Below, one piece after another: positions 1-8,257 of a stretch of 64,000 nucleotides of DNA. The number at the start of each line of letters is the position of its first letter. Within the stretch, counting starts at the first letter, position 1. Made by a program: the position numbers and the translations under genes. The stretch is taken from assembly GCF_009677585.1 (NCBI RefSeq), contig NZ_WKYV01000007.1, forward strand, positions 162,379-226,378, read 5' to 3'. A model generated the notes under the pieces. The model searched no databases. It was not told the origin of the DNA and saw only the letters and a list, made by a program, of their open reading frames with translations. The stretch is from Lactonifactor sp. BIOML-A5 (GTDB lineage: Bacteria > Bacillota > Clostridia > Lachnospirales > Lachnospiraceae).

Positions 1-912
1 GATCAGACCTATATAGGTATAAACCAGACCAGACACAATCTTCAGCAGCTGGTGTCTGTGAAAGCGGCGAAACAGCAGCTGAAAAACAAGGAATAATAAA
101 ATAATCGGAAGCAGTGCTGTTGTTACTTCCCCTGCATAATGGGGAATTCCTGTGATAAATTCATGGGCGGCATCCTTTGTGGTGGCAATTACAGCAATCT
201 CTGAAGGGGCGTACACTGCCTCCGAGGGGTGATAAAAGATCCCCAGCAGTAGAACTGCCATAACAGGTCCGATGCTGCACAGCGCGATTAGGCCGAAGCT
301 GTCGCTGTTAGAATTCTTATCGCTGCGGACAGACGCCATACCAATTCCCAAAGCCATGATGAAGGGAACGGTGACTGGGCCGGTGGTCACGCCTCCCGAA
401 TCAAATGATACAGGGACAAACGAATCCGGAGTACAGAAAGCCATAAGAAAGACAATGGCATAGAAAAATACCAGAGTGTAGGATAATGGGATCTGGAATA
501 ACATTCTGACTTCCGCCAGGAGGAGAAAGATTCCGACTCCGGCAGCTACGGTAAAAATTAATACTGGATTAGGAACGGCGGGTACTTGGTTGGCCAGTAC
601 CTGAAGATCCGGCTCTGCCACGGTAATCAAGATACCGAGAATAAGGCAGACGGCCAGAGAAATAAGAATGGTTTTGGACTTGCTCATCTGAACTCCTATG
701 CCTTCGCCCATAGGAATCATAGACATATCTACCCCTAAGGTAAAGAAACCCATACCCAGAATCAGCAGCACAGCGCCGAAGATAAATAAGATAAGAGCTC
801 CCGGGGTTAAGGGTGCGATAGTGATACTTAGAATCAAGACGATTACAGTAATAGGAAGGACAGAGGAGACAGACTCAAGGACTTTTTCTTTCAGTCGATG
901 GTGCAATCTCAA
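1..912 (-). CDS. DUF1538 family membrane protein (3' end outside window)
   Basis: The minus strand is open from a TTG start at 912-910 to the window edge, 304 codons, behind a strong AGGAGG-type ribosome site at about 921-928 with 8 bases of spacing. My translation is very hydrophobic with many membrane segments. It carries motifs I associate with DUF1538, a family of predicted integral membrane permeases: LPITVIVLILS near the start, the run PMGEGIG, then ITVAEPDLQVLANQVP, and later the signature SFDSGGVTTGPVTVPF. Family members usually hold two such units, so the second half is probably outside the window. The transported substrate is not known. The gene reads in the same direction as the DUF1648 gene upstream but is separated from it by 291 bases. 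Confidence 0.8.
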   Translation of the reverse strand, partial: MRLHHRLKEKVLESVSSVLPITVIVLILSITIAPLTPGALILFIFGAVLLILGMGFFTLGVDMSMIPMGEGIGVQMSKSKTILISLAVCLILGILITVAEPDLQVLANQVPAVPNPVLIFTVAAGVGIFLLLAEVRMLFQIPLSYTLVFFYAIVFLMAFCTPDSFVPVSFDSGGVTTGPVTVPFIMALGIGMASVRSDKNSNSDSFGLIALCSIGPVMAVLLLGIFYHPSEAVYAPSEIAVIATTKDAAHEFITGIPHYAGEVTTALLPIILLFLVFQLLFRRFHRHQLLKIVSGLVYTYIGLI

Positions 913-1203
913 ATAGAGACTCCTCCTTTCTGGTGACAGGATGAACAGCAGCCAGTGTAAGACCCACTTATTCCGGCATACCGGATCAGGAAGCCCGGAT
1001 GATTAAAACAGAAAAAGATTGGTATAACCTTGTATGTGTTTAGAAACTGCCGGGATAAGCGGGAGATTACACTCCTGCTTTATAGTATACATGATTCTAT
1101 GCAGAAGTTCTGTGCAGATTTTGTTAAGATTGATCTATGCGGGAGCTCAAGACGGTCAAAGCTCCGGCAGAAGCGTCCTCTTTCTTGCTGCCATGCACGG
1201 CAT
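913..1203. other. intergenic gap between two minus-strand membrane protein genes
   Basis: This 291-base stretch separates the end of the DUF1648 gene from the start of the DUF1538 gene. Read on the minus strand it contains a TATACT-like hexamer near 1085-1090 that could be a -10 element, but I see no convincing -35 partner. The only clear signal is the ribosome site of the downstream gene. I see no tRNA, small RNA or terminator of obvious strength here. Confidence 0.4.
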
Positions 1204-1683
1204 TTACCTGGGCACCCTTAGAATTCGTATGAGATAGTATGCCATACTGCCGAATACGGCAATCAGACTCAGTGCTGTAAAATGCCTGTAAAGCGGCAGT
1301 AGGTGTACGGTACAGAAGGATAAGTAGGCGAAAACAGCAGTCATTATAAGCTTCAGTACAGCAATCATGTTTTTTATATACCGGTATACGCTGTCTTTGT
1401 TCCTGCTGGTGATGGCAACACCAGTATTCCACACAGACGGATGCTTTTCCAGCACAGAGATACCCACAAACATAAAAAAAGTCAGGATGGGAATGAGAAA
1501 AAGCTCCCCTTTGCTGCCCCACCTGTCTACTTCTCCTGCACTGTTATAGTGCCCGGGGATTTGATTGGGAATCGTGCGCCAGAAAAGAATAATATTCAGG
1601 AACATTCCAATGATAAGCAGAAGGCTGACAAGACGAATCGCTTTGTGGAACCTGGTGTCCGGTAGAGTGATGATTTCTTTCAT
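1204..1683 (-). CDS. DUF1648 domain membrane protein
   Basis: A 159-residue membrane protein. It starts at an ATG behind an AAGGAG site (start 1683). The region from about residue 38 to 58 (IPNQIPGHYNSAGEVDRWGS) is the DUF1648 signature, which is also found at the N-terminus of SdpI-type immunity proteins and other small membrane proteins. About four hydrophobic segments follow or flank it. It lacks the extra C-terminal SdpI domain, so an immunity role cannot be claimed. It sits just downstream of the CdaR-type regulator on the same strand, with an 82-base gap that contains a GC-rich hairpin. Confidence 0.75.
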   Translation of the reverse strand: MKEIITLPDTRFHKAIRLVSLLLIIGMFLNIILFWRTIPNQIPGHYNSAGEVDRWGSKGELFLIPILTFFMFVGISVLEKHPSVWNTGVAITSRNKDSVYRYIKNMIAVLKLIMTAVFAYLSFCTVHLLPLYRHFTALSLIAVFGSMAYYLIRILRVPR

Positions 1684-1702
1684 GTTTCAGCTCCTTCCAA
1701 TT

Positions 1703-1725
1703 CCCCCGTTCGTCAAACGTGGGGG
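1703..1725. other. GC-rich hairpin between two minus-strand genes
   Basis: CCCCCGTT and AACGTGGGGG can pair with a two-base bulge around a short loop. The hairpin lies between the stop of the regulator (1766) and the start of the DUF1648 gene (1683). No T-run follows on the minus strand, so it is not a standard terminator; a transcript-stabilising or attenuating element is possible. Confidence 0.35.
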
Positions 1726-1765
1726 CAAGTTTTCCTCGCTAACGCTCATTATATCATGAAATCAT

Positions 1766-3001
1766 CTATGTATTATAATTATTTTCCAGATCCAGCATAT
1801 AAAAGCTAATCATAAGGTGTAAAACCGTGCTGTAATCTTTCAGGGAAAAATCTCCAATCTCCTCTATTTTCTGTACCCTGTAAAGCAGGGTGTTTCTGTG
1901 AATGTGAAGCTGTGCGGCTGTTTCAGAGGTTCGGAACAGGTTTTTGGTATAGGCTTCCAGGGTCTTTAAAAATTCCGTGGAGTTTTCACTGTCATAAGTT
2001 TCCAAAAGTGGGATGGCAGGGGAGATATAATTGGTCCGTGGCATCTGAGACAGCCGTGGAGCCAGTATTGCCGGCAGATAGAGGTTTTCATAATAGTGGA
2101 CACCATTGGGTCTGCCCATGGACTGCCCCAGTGTCATAGCGTCTTCAGCCTGTTTAATATAGTCTGAAGCGCAGAGAAGATCGTCAAAGTACCTGCTGGC
2201 TCCGCAGCAGCCGTTAAACCTGCGCAGCGTTTTAACAAATAAAGTTTCCTCAGAATTTCCTCTCGGTCGTTTCTTCATATTATAGTGAAGCACATAGAGA
2301 ATATTTTCCTGAATCAGTGCGAACTGGTAAGGAGAAAACTGCTGACTCAGTTTCCGAATGTAGGACAATACATTTTTCTCACTTTTATCATAGGTACTGA
2401 CAGCAAAGATCTGATAGGGAGGATTTAAGTCGCAGTTCATATCCTTCTGCCACATGGTAAGCTGTCTGGGAGTTTTAATACGGTGATTAAATAATTCTCC
2501 TGCAAATACTTTCTGATATGTGTAGGGCATACTGCTTTCAGAATCGCTCTCACGGAAAAAAAGAGCACAGACATTCATGATAATATCCATGGCTTTCAGA
2601 CGGTCGGAGGTGATCTGATCGTATGTGCACTGCATAGTGACGTATCCTTCCAAGATATCATTTACTTTGACGATGCCCTGAATCTTGGGATTATCCCTGC
2701 AGGAACCCCAGTCAACCACATAAGGCGCACTCCGGTTATTGACGGACTGCATAATTCCATCCTCATACAGGCGTACAATCATATCTGTTTCATAGCCTTT
2801 ATTTTCCAGAAGGTAATCCCACTGATAATCTCCGGTTTTTACATTAGGGGCAATGCCCAAAAGGTTATACATGACATCTACGGTCAGTATCGGGACACCC
2901 ATGACTTCATAACAGACTTCCATAAGCCTCTGGATATTATTGCGTGGGAGTACTCTAAATATTTTTTCATATAGCTCTAAAAAATCAATGGAATCTGCCA
3001 T
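1766..3001 (-). CDS. CdaR/PucR-type transcriptional regulator
   Basis: A 411-residue regulator read from ATG 3001, chosen because AAGGAGG lies 5 bases upstream; a longer reading frame to 3034 has no such site. The C-terminal 60 residues contain the PucR-type helix-turn-helix, with the hallmark HIHRNTLLYRVQKIEEI. The central part matches the general shape of the GGDEF-like CdaR sensor domain. Family members such as CdaR and PucR are usually activators that respond to a metabolite. The gene is divergent from the SDR/enoate reductase operon across a 345-base region holding a candidate operator, so it is inferred to control that operon. A second regulator of the same class occurs at 61.9-63.4 kb. 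Confidence 0.85.
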   Translation of the reverse strand: MADSIDFLELYEKIFRVLPRNNIQRLMEVCYEVMGVPILTVDVMYNLLGIAPNVKTGDYQWDYLLENKGYETDMIVRLYEDGIMQSVNNRSAPYVVDWGSCRDNPKIQGIVKVNDILEGYVTMQCTYDQITSDRLKAMDIIMNVCALFFRESDSESSMPYTYQKVFAGELFNHRIKTPRQLTMWQKDMNCDLNPPYQIFAVSTYDKSEKNVLSYIRKLSQQFSPYQFALIQENILYVLHYNMKKRPRGNSEETLFVKTLRRFNGCCGASRYFDDLLCASDYIKQAEDAMTLGQSMGRPNGVHYYENLYLPAILAPRLSQMPRTNYISPAIPLLETYDSENSTEFLKTLEAYTKNLFRTSETAAQLHIHRNTLLYRVQKIEEIGDFSLKDYSTVLHLMISFYMLDLENNYNT

Positions 3002-3206
3002 ACATGCCTCCTTGTACAAAAATACATATAACAATAATTTATATCTTTTATTATATCCATAGAAAACCGTAAATGCCAGTCCAAATTATTGAAAATGATA
3101 TAGATTGTTAAGCAGATCACAAATACTTTATATAAAAATGGTGGGTTTACCAGATATACAGGAGTAAAAGTATACAGATAGCACAATAGAAGACAGTGCT
3201 GTGCCG

Positions 3207-3222
3207 TTGTGCAGATGCACAA
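3207..3222. promoter_or_regulatory. candidate operator in the divergent regulator/operon gap
   Basis: TTGTGCA-GA-TGCACAA is a perfect 7-bp inverted repeat. The 9-mer GCAGATGCA within it (3211-3219) is repeated directly at 3229-3237, 18 bases on. The site is midway between the divergent CdaR-type regulator and the SDR operon. If the TATAAT at 3277 is the operon's -10 box, the dyad centres about 75 bases upstream of the start of transcription, where activators commonly bind. Binding by the regulator is inference. Confidence 0.5.
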
Positions 3223-3253
3223 AAATAGCAGATGCATTTTTCTAGTATTACTG

Positions 3254-3282
3254 ATGACGAAGCCAAGGGATTGACATATAAT
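3254..3282 (+). promoter_or_regulatory. possible sigma-A promoter of the SDR/enoate reductase operon
   Basis: A perfect TATAAT at 3277-3282 has ATGACG at 3254-3259, 17 bases upstream, which is a poor -35 box as expected for an activated promoter. A consensus TTGACA at 3271-3276 directly abuts the TATAAT, but it has no good -10 partner at 16-18 bases. Confidence 0.35.
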
Positions 3283-3346
3283 TAACAAAACGTTGTTGGT
3301 ACCAGCGGAAACAATAAAAAGAGTCAATGTAAAAGGAGGAACAATT

Positions 3347-4102
3347 ATGTTCGATTTAACGGGTAATGTTGCAGTTGTGACAGGGGCATCGGCAGGTTTG
3401 GGACGTCAGTTTGCGCTGGCATTGGCACGTCAGGGAGCTGATGTGGCAATTTTAGCCAGGAGAAAGGATAAGCTGGAAGCAGTGGCGAAGGAGATTGAGG
3501 CACTTGGGGTATCCTGCCTCCCGGTTGCCTGCGATGTGACTGATACAGAACAGATCAAAGGAGCTGTGGAAAAGGTAGTGTCTGGACTGGGAACGATAGA
3601 TATCCTTGTGAATAATGCCGGGGGAGGAAGCTGTATTCCTTTGGAAGAGCTTCCGGACGAGGAGTGGAGAAAGGTACTTTCCCTGGATCTTGACGGGGCA
3701 TTTTACTGCATGAAATATTTTGGCAGGGTAATGCTGGAGAAAGGGTACGGCCGTGTTATAAACATTGCCTCCATTCTGGGAAAAGGCGGTCTGAAAGAGC
3801 TTCCCGTTATTGCGTATGCTTCAGCCAAAGGAGGTATCATTAATATGACCCGCCAGGCGGCCACTGAATGGGCAGAAAAGGGAGTAACGGTAAATGCCCT
3901 CTGTCCCGGATTTTTTGCATCAGAGGCTAATGGTCCTGAGGCTATGCAGTCTATGAATGAATTTATCGTTACAAGAACTGCTATGAGCCGTCCCGGCAGG
4001 GATGGGGAACTGGATTCTTCCGTTGTATTTCTGGCGGCAAAGGAATCTACATATGTAACAGGTGCTATTTTAACCTGCGACGGCGGATGGACTGCCATAT
4101 AA
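3347..4102 (+). CDS. short-chain dehydrogenase/reductase (SDR)
   Basis: A 251-residue classical SDR, first gene of the operon. The start at 3347 is set by AAAGGAGG seven bases upstream. It shows the NAD(P)-binding TGASAGLG (residues 12-19), the NNAG motif, a catalytic Ser near residue 142, and YASAK with Tyr157 and Lys161. Length and motifs fit the family that includes 3-oxoacyl-ACP reductase, gluconate 5-dehydrogenase and hydroxysteroid dehydrogenases. Its location with an enoate reductase, a transporter and a second SDR argues for a catabolic alcohol/ketone dehydrogenase rather than lipid synthesis, whose fabG lies at 16.1 kb. Substrate and cofactor preference cannot be read from the sequence. 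Confidence 0.85.
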   Translation: MFDLTGNVAVVTGASAGLGRQFALALARQGADVAILARRKDKLEAVAKEIEALGVSCLPVACDVTDTEQIKGAVEKVVSGLGTIDILVNNAGGGSCIPLEELPDEEWRKVLSLDLDGAFYCMKYFGRVMLEKGYGRVINIASILGKGGLKELPVIAYASAKGGIINMTRQAATEWAEKGVTVNALCPGFFASEANGPEAMQSMNEFIVTRTAMSRPGRDGELDSSVVFLAAKESTYVTGAILTCDGGWTAI

Positions 4103-4141
4103 ACAGACAGAAGGATAACAGGCAGATAAGGAGAGTGTGAG

Positions 4142-6082
4142 ATGAATTACAATTACAATAAATTATTACAGCCAATTAAAATCAATGGAATGCGTCTGAG
4201 AAACAGAATCATGATGTCTGGAATGGGAACTTTTACTCCCATGGTAGACGGCACAGATAGTGAGGAAGGCATCCGATACTATGAGGAGAGGGCGAAGGGA
4301 GGAGCAGGACTCATTATGACAGGAGCCATGTTCCTCAACGAAAAAACTGCACAGGGAGGCCCTACTCTGGCACTTCACAGTACCAGGGCAATCCCGAAAG
4401 CTACGGTGCTTACCGAGCGTATACACAGATGGGGAGGCAGGATTTGTCTTCAGCTCAGCTGTGGGACAGGAAGAAATGGTATGCCGGATATTGGAGAGAG
4501 AGTTCCTATTTCAGCATCCCCAAACCCCTCTTTTTACAATCCGGATATGATTTGCCGCCCTCTTGAGACAGAAGAAATTAAAGACATAATGAAAGATTTT
4601 TCCGTTGCTGCTCAGTTTGCTCTAAATGCGGGCTTTGATGCAGTGGAAGTACATGGTCATGCCGGATATCTGGTAGATCAATTTATCTCTCCCCAATGGA
4701 ATGAACGTACAGACGAGTATGGGGGATCCTGGGAGAACCGGGTGAGATTTGCCACGGAAATTGTGGATTCAATCCGAAAAGTGGTAGGACCTTACTTCCC
4801 CATCCTGTTTCGTATCTCCCTGGACCATATGTATAAGGGAGGACGTACCCTGGAGGATTCTATGCCTATCATCCGGCTGTTGGAGCAAGCCGGGGTAGAT
4901 GCTATTGATATCGATTCCGGCTGCTATGAGACAATGGATTATATTTTTCCCACTTGTTATACCGGTGAGGCCTGTATGGCATATGTCTGTGAGGAGGCCA
5001 GAAGGCATGTAAGTATCCCAATCATTAATGCAGGCAACCATTCTATGGAGACCGCAGTGAAACTGCTGGAATCCGGAAACGCAGACATTATCAGCTTCGG
5101 ACGTCAGCTTATTGCAGATCCTCATTTTCCAAATAAGCTGAAAGCAGGGCACAGGGAAGACATCCGTCCCTGTCTGATTTGTAATGAAGAGTGCATCGGA
5201 CGTATTTTCGGAAGGCTGACACAGCTTTCCTGCACGGTTAACATACAGGCTTGCATGGAAGGCGCCTTAGAGATTACACCGCTCCCTACTCCAAAGAAGG
5301 TTGCTGTTATCGGAGCAGGACCGGGGGGGCTGGAGGCTGCCAGAGTTGCTGCCCTGCGGGGATGCGATGTGACAATTTACGAGGCATCCGACAGAATAGG
5401 AGGAACCTTCAGAGCTATTGCCAGCGCACCCTTTAAAAAGCGTATCCGTGATCTCATGGAATGGTACGGAATTCAGCTGGAAAAATTGGGAGTTAAGATC
5501 CAGTTTAATACAAAGGTCTCTCCTCAGGATCCGTGTCTTGCGGTGGCGGATGAGATTTTTGCAGCTACCGGCTCCGTTCCGTTTGTGCCCTGTATATCCG
5601 GGATGGATGACAAAAAAGTAATAGATGTGACCCAGGCGCACATCCGGGGGATTGAGGAGGAACATGTTGTGGTCTGCGGGGGAGGGCTTTCAGGCTGTGA
5701 TACGGCCCTTGAGCTGGCAATGGAAGGGAAGAAGGTTACTATAGTAGAAATGATGGATGCCTGTGCCCGGGATGTAATGATGATCAACAAGTTGAGTCTG
5801 GACAGGCTTCTGGCCGAATATAAAGTAACAATTCTGACAAATACAAAAGTGTCGGGAGTCACAGAGGAAGGAGTATCTGTTGAGACCGCAGTGGGGGAGA
5901 AAAAGGTGATTGCGGCGGACAGAGTAATTACTGCTTTTGGACAAAAACCCAACAGTTCTGTGGCTGAGGCAATTGCAGAAAAATACCCTCTGAAGACAAC
6001 CTTAATCGGAGACTGTCTGAAGGCGGGCAAAGCGGGCAAAGCAATCCGTGAAGGCTTCTACGCTGCGATGGCGCTCCAATAA
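4142..6082 (+). CDS. NADH:flavin oxidoreductase / 2,4-dienoyl-CoA reductase-like enoate reductase (Fe-S)
   Basis: A 646-residue three-part flavoenzyme. Residues about 1-340 form the FMN-binding old-yellow-enzyme barrel, with the signature DQFISPQWNERTDEYGGS. Cys344, Cys347, Cys351 and Cys364 form the expected [4Fe-4S] ligand set. Two Rossmann motifs follow, GAGPGG near residue 390 and GGGLSG near 510, for FAD and NAD(P)H. This is the architecture of 2,4-dienoyl-CoA reductase, cinnamate reductase FldZ, bile-acid enzymes BaiCD/BaiH and daidzein reductase, which reduce or form C=C bonds conjugated to a carbonyl. The flanking SDRs and transporter suggest an imported enone or dienone, possibly steroid-like or plant-derived. 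I cannot assign a substrate. Confidence 0.88.
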   Translation: MNYNYNKLLQPIKINGMRLRNRIMMSGMGTFTPMVDGTDSEEGIRYYEERAKGGAGLIMTGAMFLNEKTAQGGPTLALHSTRAIPKATVLTERIHRWGGRICLQLSCGTGRNGMPDIGERVPISASPNPSFYNPDMICRPLETEEIKDIMKDFSVAAQFALNAGFDAVEVHGHAGYLVDQFISPQWNERTDEYGGSWENRVRFATEIVDSIRKVVGPYFPILFRISLDHMYKGGRTLEDSMPIIRLLEQAGVDAIDIDSGCYETMDYIFPTCYTGEACMAYVCEEARRHVSIPIINAGNHSMETAVKLLESGNADIISFGRQLIADPHFPNKLKAGHREDIRPCLICNEECIGRIFGRLTQLSCTVNIQACMEGALEITPLPTPKKVAVIGAGPGGLEAARVAALRGCDVTIYEASDRIGGTFRAIASAPFKKRIRDLMEWYGIQLEKLGVKIQFNTKVSPQDPCLAVADEIFAATGSVPFVPCISGMDDKKVIDVTQAHIRGIEEEHVVVCGGGLSGCDTALELAMEGKKVTIVEMMDACARDVMMINKLSLDRLLAEYKVTILTNTKVSGVTEEGVSVETAVGEKKVIAADRVITAFGQKPNSSVAEAIAEKYPLKTTLIGDCLKAGKAGKAIREGFYAAMALQ

Positions 6083-6107
6083 GGAAGGAAAACACAAGGA
6101 GGACAAA

Positions 6108-7358
6108 GTGAAGACAGAAAAAGGATTTTTTGGTTATAAAGCCGCAGTAGGGGCATTTCTTGTGATTTTTGTTAATCTGGGGGCTTGTACCACCCTGGGG
6201 ACTTTCCTGGCATCTCTGTCAGCTTACAGTGAACACTCCATCGGTGCTGTAGGCCAGATCGGTACAGTTAATACTATATGCAATGTAGTGCTGAGTCTTG
6301 CAGCTATTAAAGCCCTCGGAAAACTGGGTGCACGGAAAACTATGTTTATCTCCATACTGGCGTGTGCGGCACATATGCAGCTGTATACCTTTGTTACACC
6401 GGGTGCAAATGTACAAAGCCTGATTCTCATGTATTTAGCCGGTGCACTGGCTTCTTTCTCCATAACATTCGGCACGCATGCGGTCTGCTCATCGGTGATT
6501 GCAGAGTGGTTTGTAGAAAAACGGGCTCAGATTACCGGCATGGTACTTTCAGGAGCAGGTATCGGTGCTGCAGTGTGGGTTTTTCTGGCAGGACAGCTAT
6601 TTAAAGTTACAGATTATAAAAACTGCTATCGCGTACTCTCTGTTCTTGTACTGATCATCGGTTTGTTTGCAGTTCTGTTTCTGATTAAGACAACAGATGA
6701 GAAGGGACAAAAGCCTTTGGGCTGGGACAGTGCCTTTGCACAGACAGAAGCGGCAAAACTTCCTGGGGTATCCTATAAAGAGGCCATATCATCCACTTCT
6801 TTTAAAGTACTTGTGGCGGCCCTGCTTTTCTCAACAATAGGGGGAACAGCATACCTGTCCTATGCTCCAACCTGGTGGCAGATGAACGGAATGACAGCTA
6901 CCGGGGCCGCAAACTGGAATGCCATCTATCTGCTTCTGGCGGGACTACTTTTGATGGCTGCCGGAACAATTTCCAATAAGCTTGGGACTAGTGGCTTCAT
7001 CATTTATGTGTGCGCTGCATTTATACTTACCTTTATCTGTATGATATTATGGCCCGTAAGCGGTGCCACGTATCTGATGGTACTGACGGTTATCTTTGCT
7101 GCCGCCGCTTATCCTGTATGTGCAAGCATTCCTTCTTTTGTGGGAACTGCAGCATTCGGGGCAAAAGAATTTGCGCAGATCTCCGCAACCTTGATGGTCG
7201 CCGTATATATTGGCCAGGCTCTGGCGTCACCGGTAATGGCAGTGCTTTTGGCTTCCAAGGGAGGTATGAGCCTTGCATGGATTGTATTTGCCGTGACAAC
7301 CGGCATTGGAATGATACTGCTGCTGGCCGCATTAAAATTGTCACCCTTAAAAAAATAG
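6108..7358 (+). CDS. MFS transporter
   Basis: A 416-residue polytopic protein with about twelve hydrophobic segments, typical of the major facilitator superfamily. The GTG at 6108 is preferred because AAGGAGG lies five bases upstream; an ATG at 6048 inside the previous gene would need an unsupported N-terminus. The N-terminal half has the glycine-rich stretch GMVLSGAGIGAAVW expected in MFS helices 4-5. The overall shape resembles oxalate/formate-type and BaiG-like carriers. It follows the enoate reductase by 25 bases and precedes the second SDR by 27, so it is probably the importer or exporter of the pathway's substrate. Confidence 0.82.
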   Translation: MKTEKGFFGYKAAVGAFLVIFVNLGACTTLGTFLASLSAYSEHSIGAVGQIGTVNTICNVVLSLAAIKALGKLGARKTMFISILACAAHMQLYTFVTPGANVQSLILMYLAGALASFSITFGTHAVCSSVIAEWFVEKRAQITGMVLSGAGIGAAVWVFLAGQLFKVTDYKNCYRVLSVLVLIIGLFAVLFLIKTTDEKGQKPLGWDSAFAQTEAAKLPGVSYKEAISSTSFKVLVAALLFSTIGGTAYLSYAPTWWQMNGMTATGAANWNAIYLLLAGLLLMAAGTISNKLGTSGFIIYVCAAFILTFICMILWPVSGATYLMVLTVIFAAAAYPVCASIPSFVGTAAFGAKEFAQISATLMVAVYIGQALASPVMAVLLASKGGMSLAWIVFAVTTGIGMILLLAALKLSPLKK

Positions 7359-7385
7359 CTTTTTGAATAGAAAGAGGAGGTATTT

Positions 7386-8171
7386 ATGGATTTAAAACTG
7401 CAAAATAAAGTCGTTGCCATCAATGGCTGTACCGGCGGGATAGGGCAGGCGCTCTGCAGAGCGTTTGCGGGAGAGGGCTGCAGACTGGCAGTCTCATCTA
7501 CAAGTCAGGCAAAATTGGATGCATTTGTCAAGAATCTGGACATTGCTCCGGAAAATCTAAAAACATTTGTGGCTGACGTCACGAAACCAGAAGAGGTGAA
7601 GGCTTGGATCGACGGGGCTTATCAGCAGTTTGGGAGGATAGATGTCCTCGTGCCCAACTCCGGATATGAGGGGAAATACGAGGAGATCGCGGACTGCACC
7701 TTTGAGTCCTATATGGCAGTCTACAATGTCAATGTATTCGGTGTTATGTATGCCATGAAATTCGCAGCTCCCTATCTTGTAAAACAGGGAAGCGGGGCAA
7801 TTGTTACCATTGCGTCTAATGGAAGTTATACCACAGCTGCCGGAATGAGCGCCTATTGCTCATCCAAGCATGCGGTTGCCGGGCTGACAAAGTCAGTTGC
7901 TCTGGAACTGGGTCCTCACGGAGTGCACTGTAATTATATCTGCCCTGGAGGAGTTGATACACCTATGATTAACAGGATTGAAAAAAACACCTTCGGAGAT
8001 ACAAAGACACATAAAGAATGTGAAGAAATATTCGGAAAGGATTATCTGGATAAAAGGTACTGCAGGCCGGAGGAAGTGGCAAATCTGGCGCTCTATCTTG
8101 CCTCTGATTTATCCTCCCATATTATGGGATCAGGAATCCGTCTGGACGGAGGCATGGATGCTCTCTGCTAA
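7386..8171 (+). CDS. second short-chain dehydrogenase/reductase of the operon
   Basis: A 261-residue SDR starting at 7386 behind AGGAGG. The nucleotide-binding motif reads NGCTGGIG, with Asn in place of the usual leading Thr. Ser144, Tyr157 and Lys161 form the catalytic set (AYCSSK). It is only distantly similar to the first SDR (3347-4102), so the two probably act on different hydroxyl positions, on opposite stereoisomers, or with different cofactors. The C-terminus ends in the SDR pattern SGIRLDGGMD. It is the last gene of the operon and is followed by a strong terminator. Confidence 0.85.
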   Translation: MDLKLQNKVVAINGCTGGIGQALCRAFAGEGCRLAVSSTSQAKLDAFVKNLDIAPENLKTFVADVTKPEEVKAWIDGAYQQFGRIDVLVPNSGYEGKYEEIADCTFESYMAVYNVNVFGVMYAMKFAAPYLVKQGSGAIVTIASNGSYTTAAGMSAYCSSKHAVAGLTKSVALELGPHGVHCNYICPGGVDTPMINRIEKNTFGDTKTHKECEEIFGKDYLDKRYCRPEEVANLALYLASDLSSHIMGSGIRLDGGMDALC

Positions 8172-8196
8172 GTATGTAAACATAAGGAAATGATCT

Positions 8197-8236
8197 AAAA
8201 GCCACCGGGAAGAAAATAATCCCGGTGGCTTTTTGC
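8197..8236 (+). terminator. intrinsic terminator of the SDR operon
   Basis: AAGCCACCGGGA and TCCCGGTGGCTT pair perfectly around a nine-base AT-rich loop, followed by a T-run. The A-rich left side may let it also terminate the converging cotJ operon. Confidence 0.9.
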
Positions 8237-8257
8237 GCCCGGAGGGCCGCATTCTGC

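Noticed and set aside
272..916. Plus-strand frames at 272-463 and 698-916.
   Set aside because: They are shadows of the DUF1538 gene, which is supported on the minus strand by motifs and an AGGAGG site.
3347..8171. A bile-acid 7-alpha-dehydroxylation (bai) operon.
   Set aside because: Only SDR, BaiCD/BaiH-type reductase and an MFS gene resemble it. There is no CoA ligase, CoA transferase or bile-acid dehydratase, and these families are widely used for other substrates.
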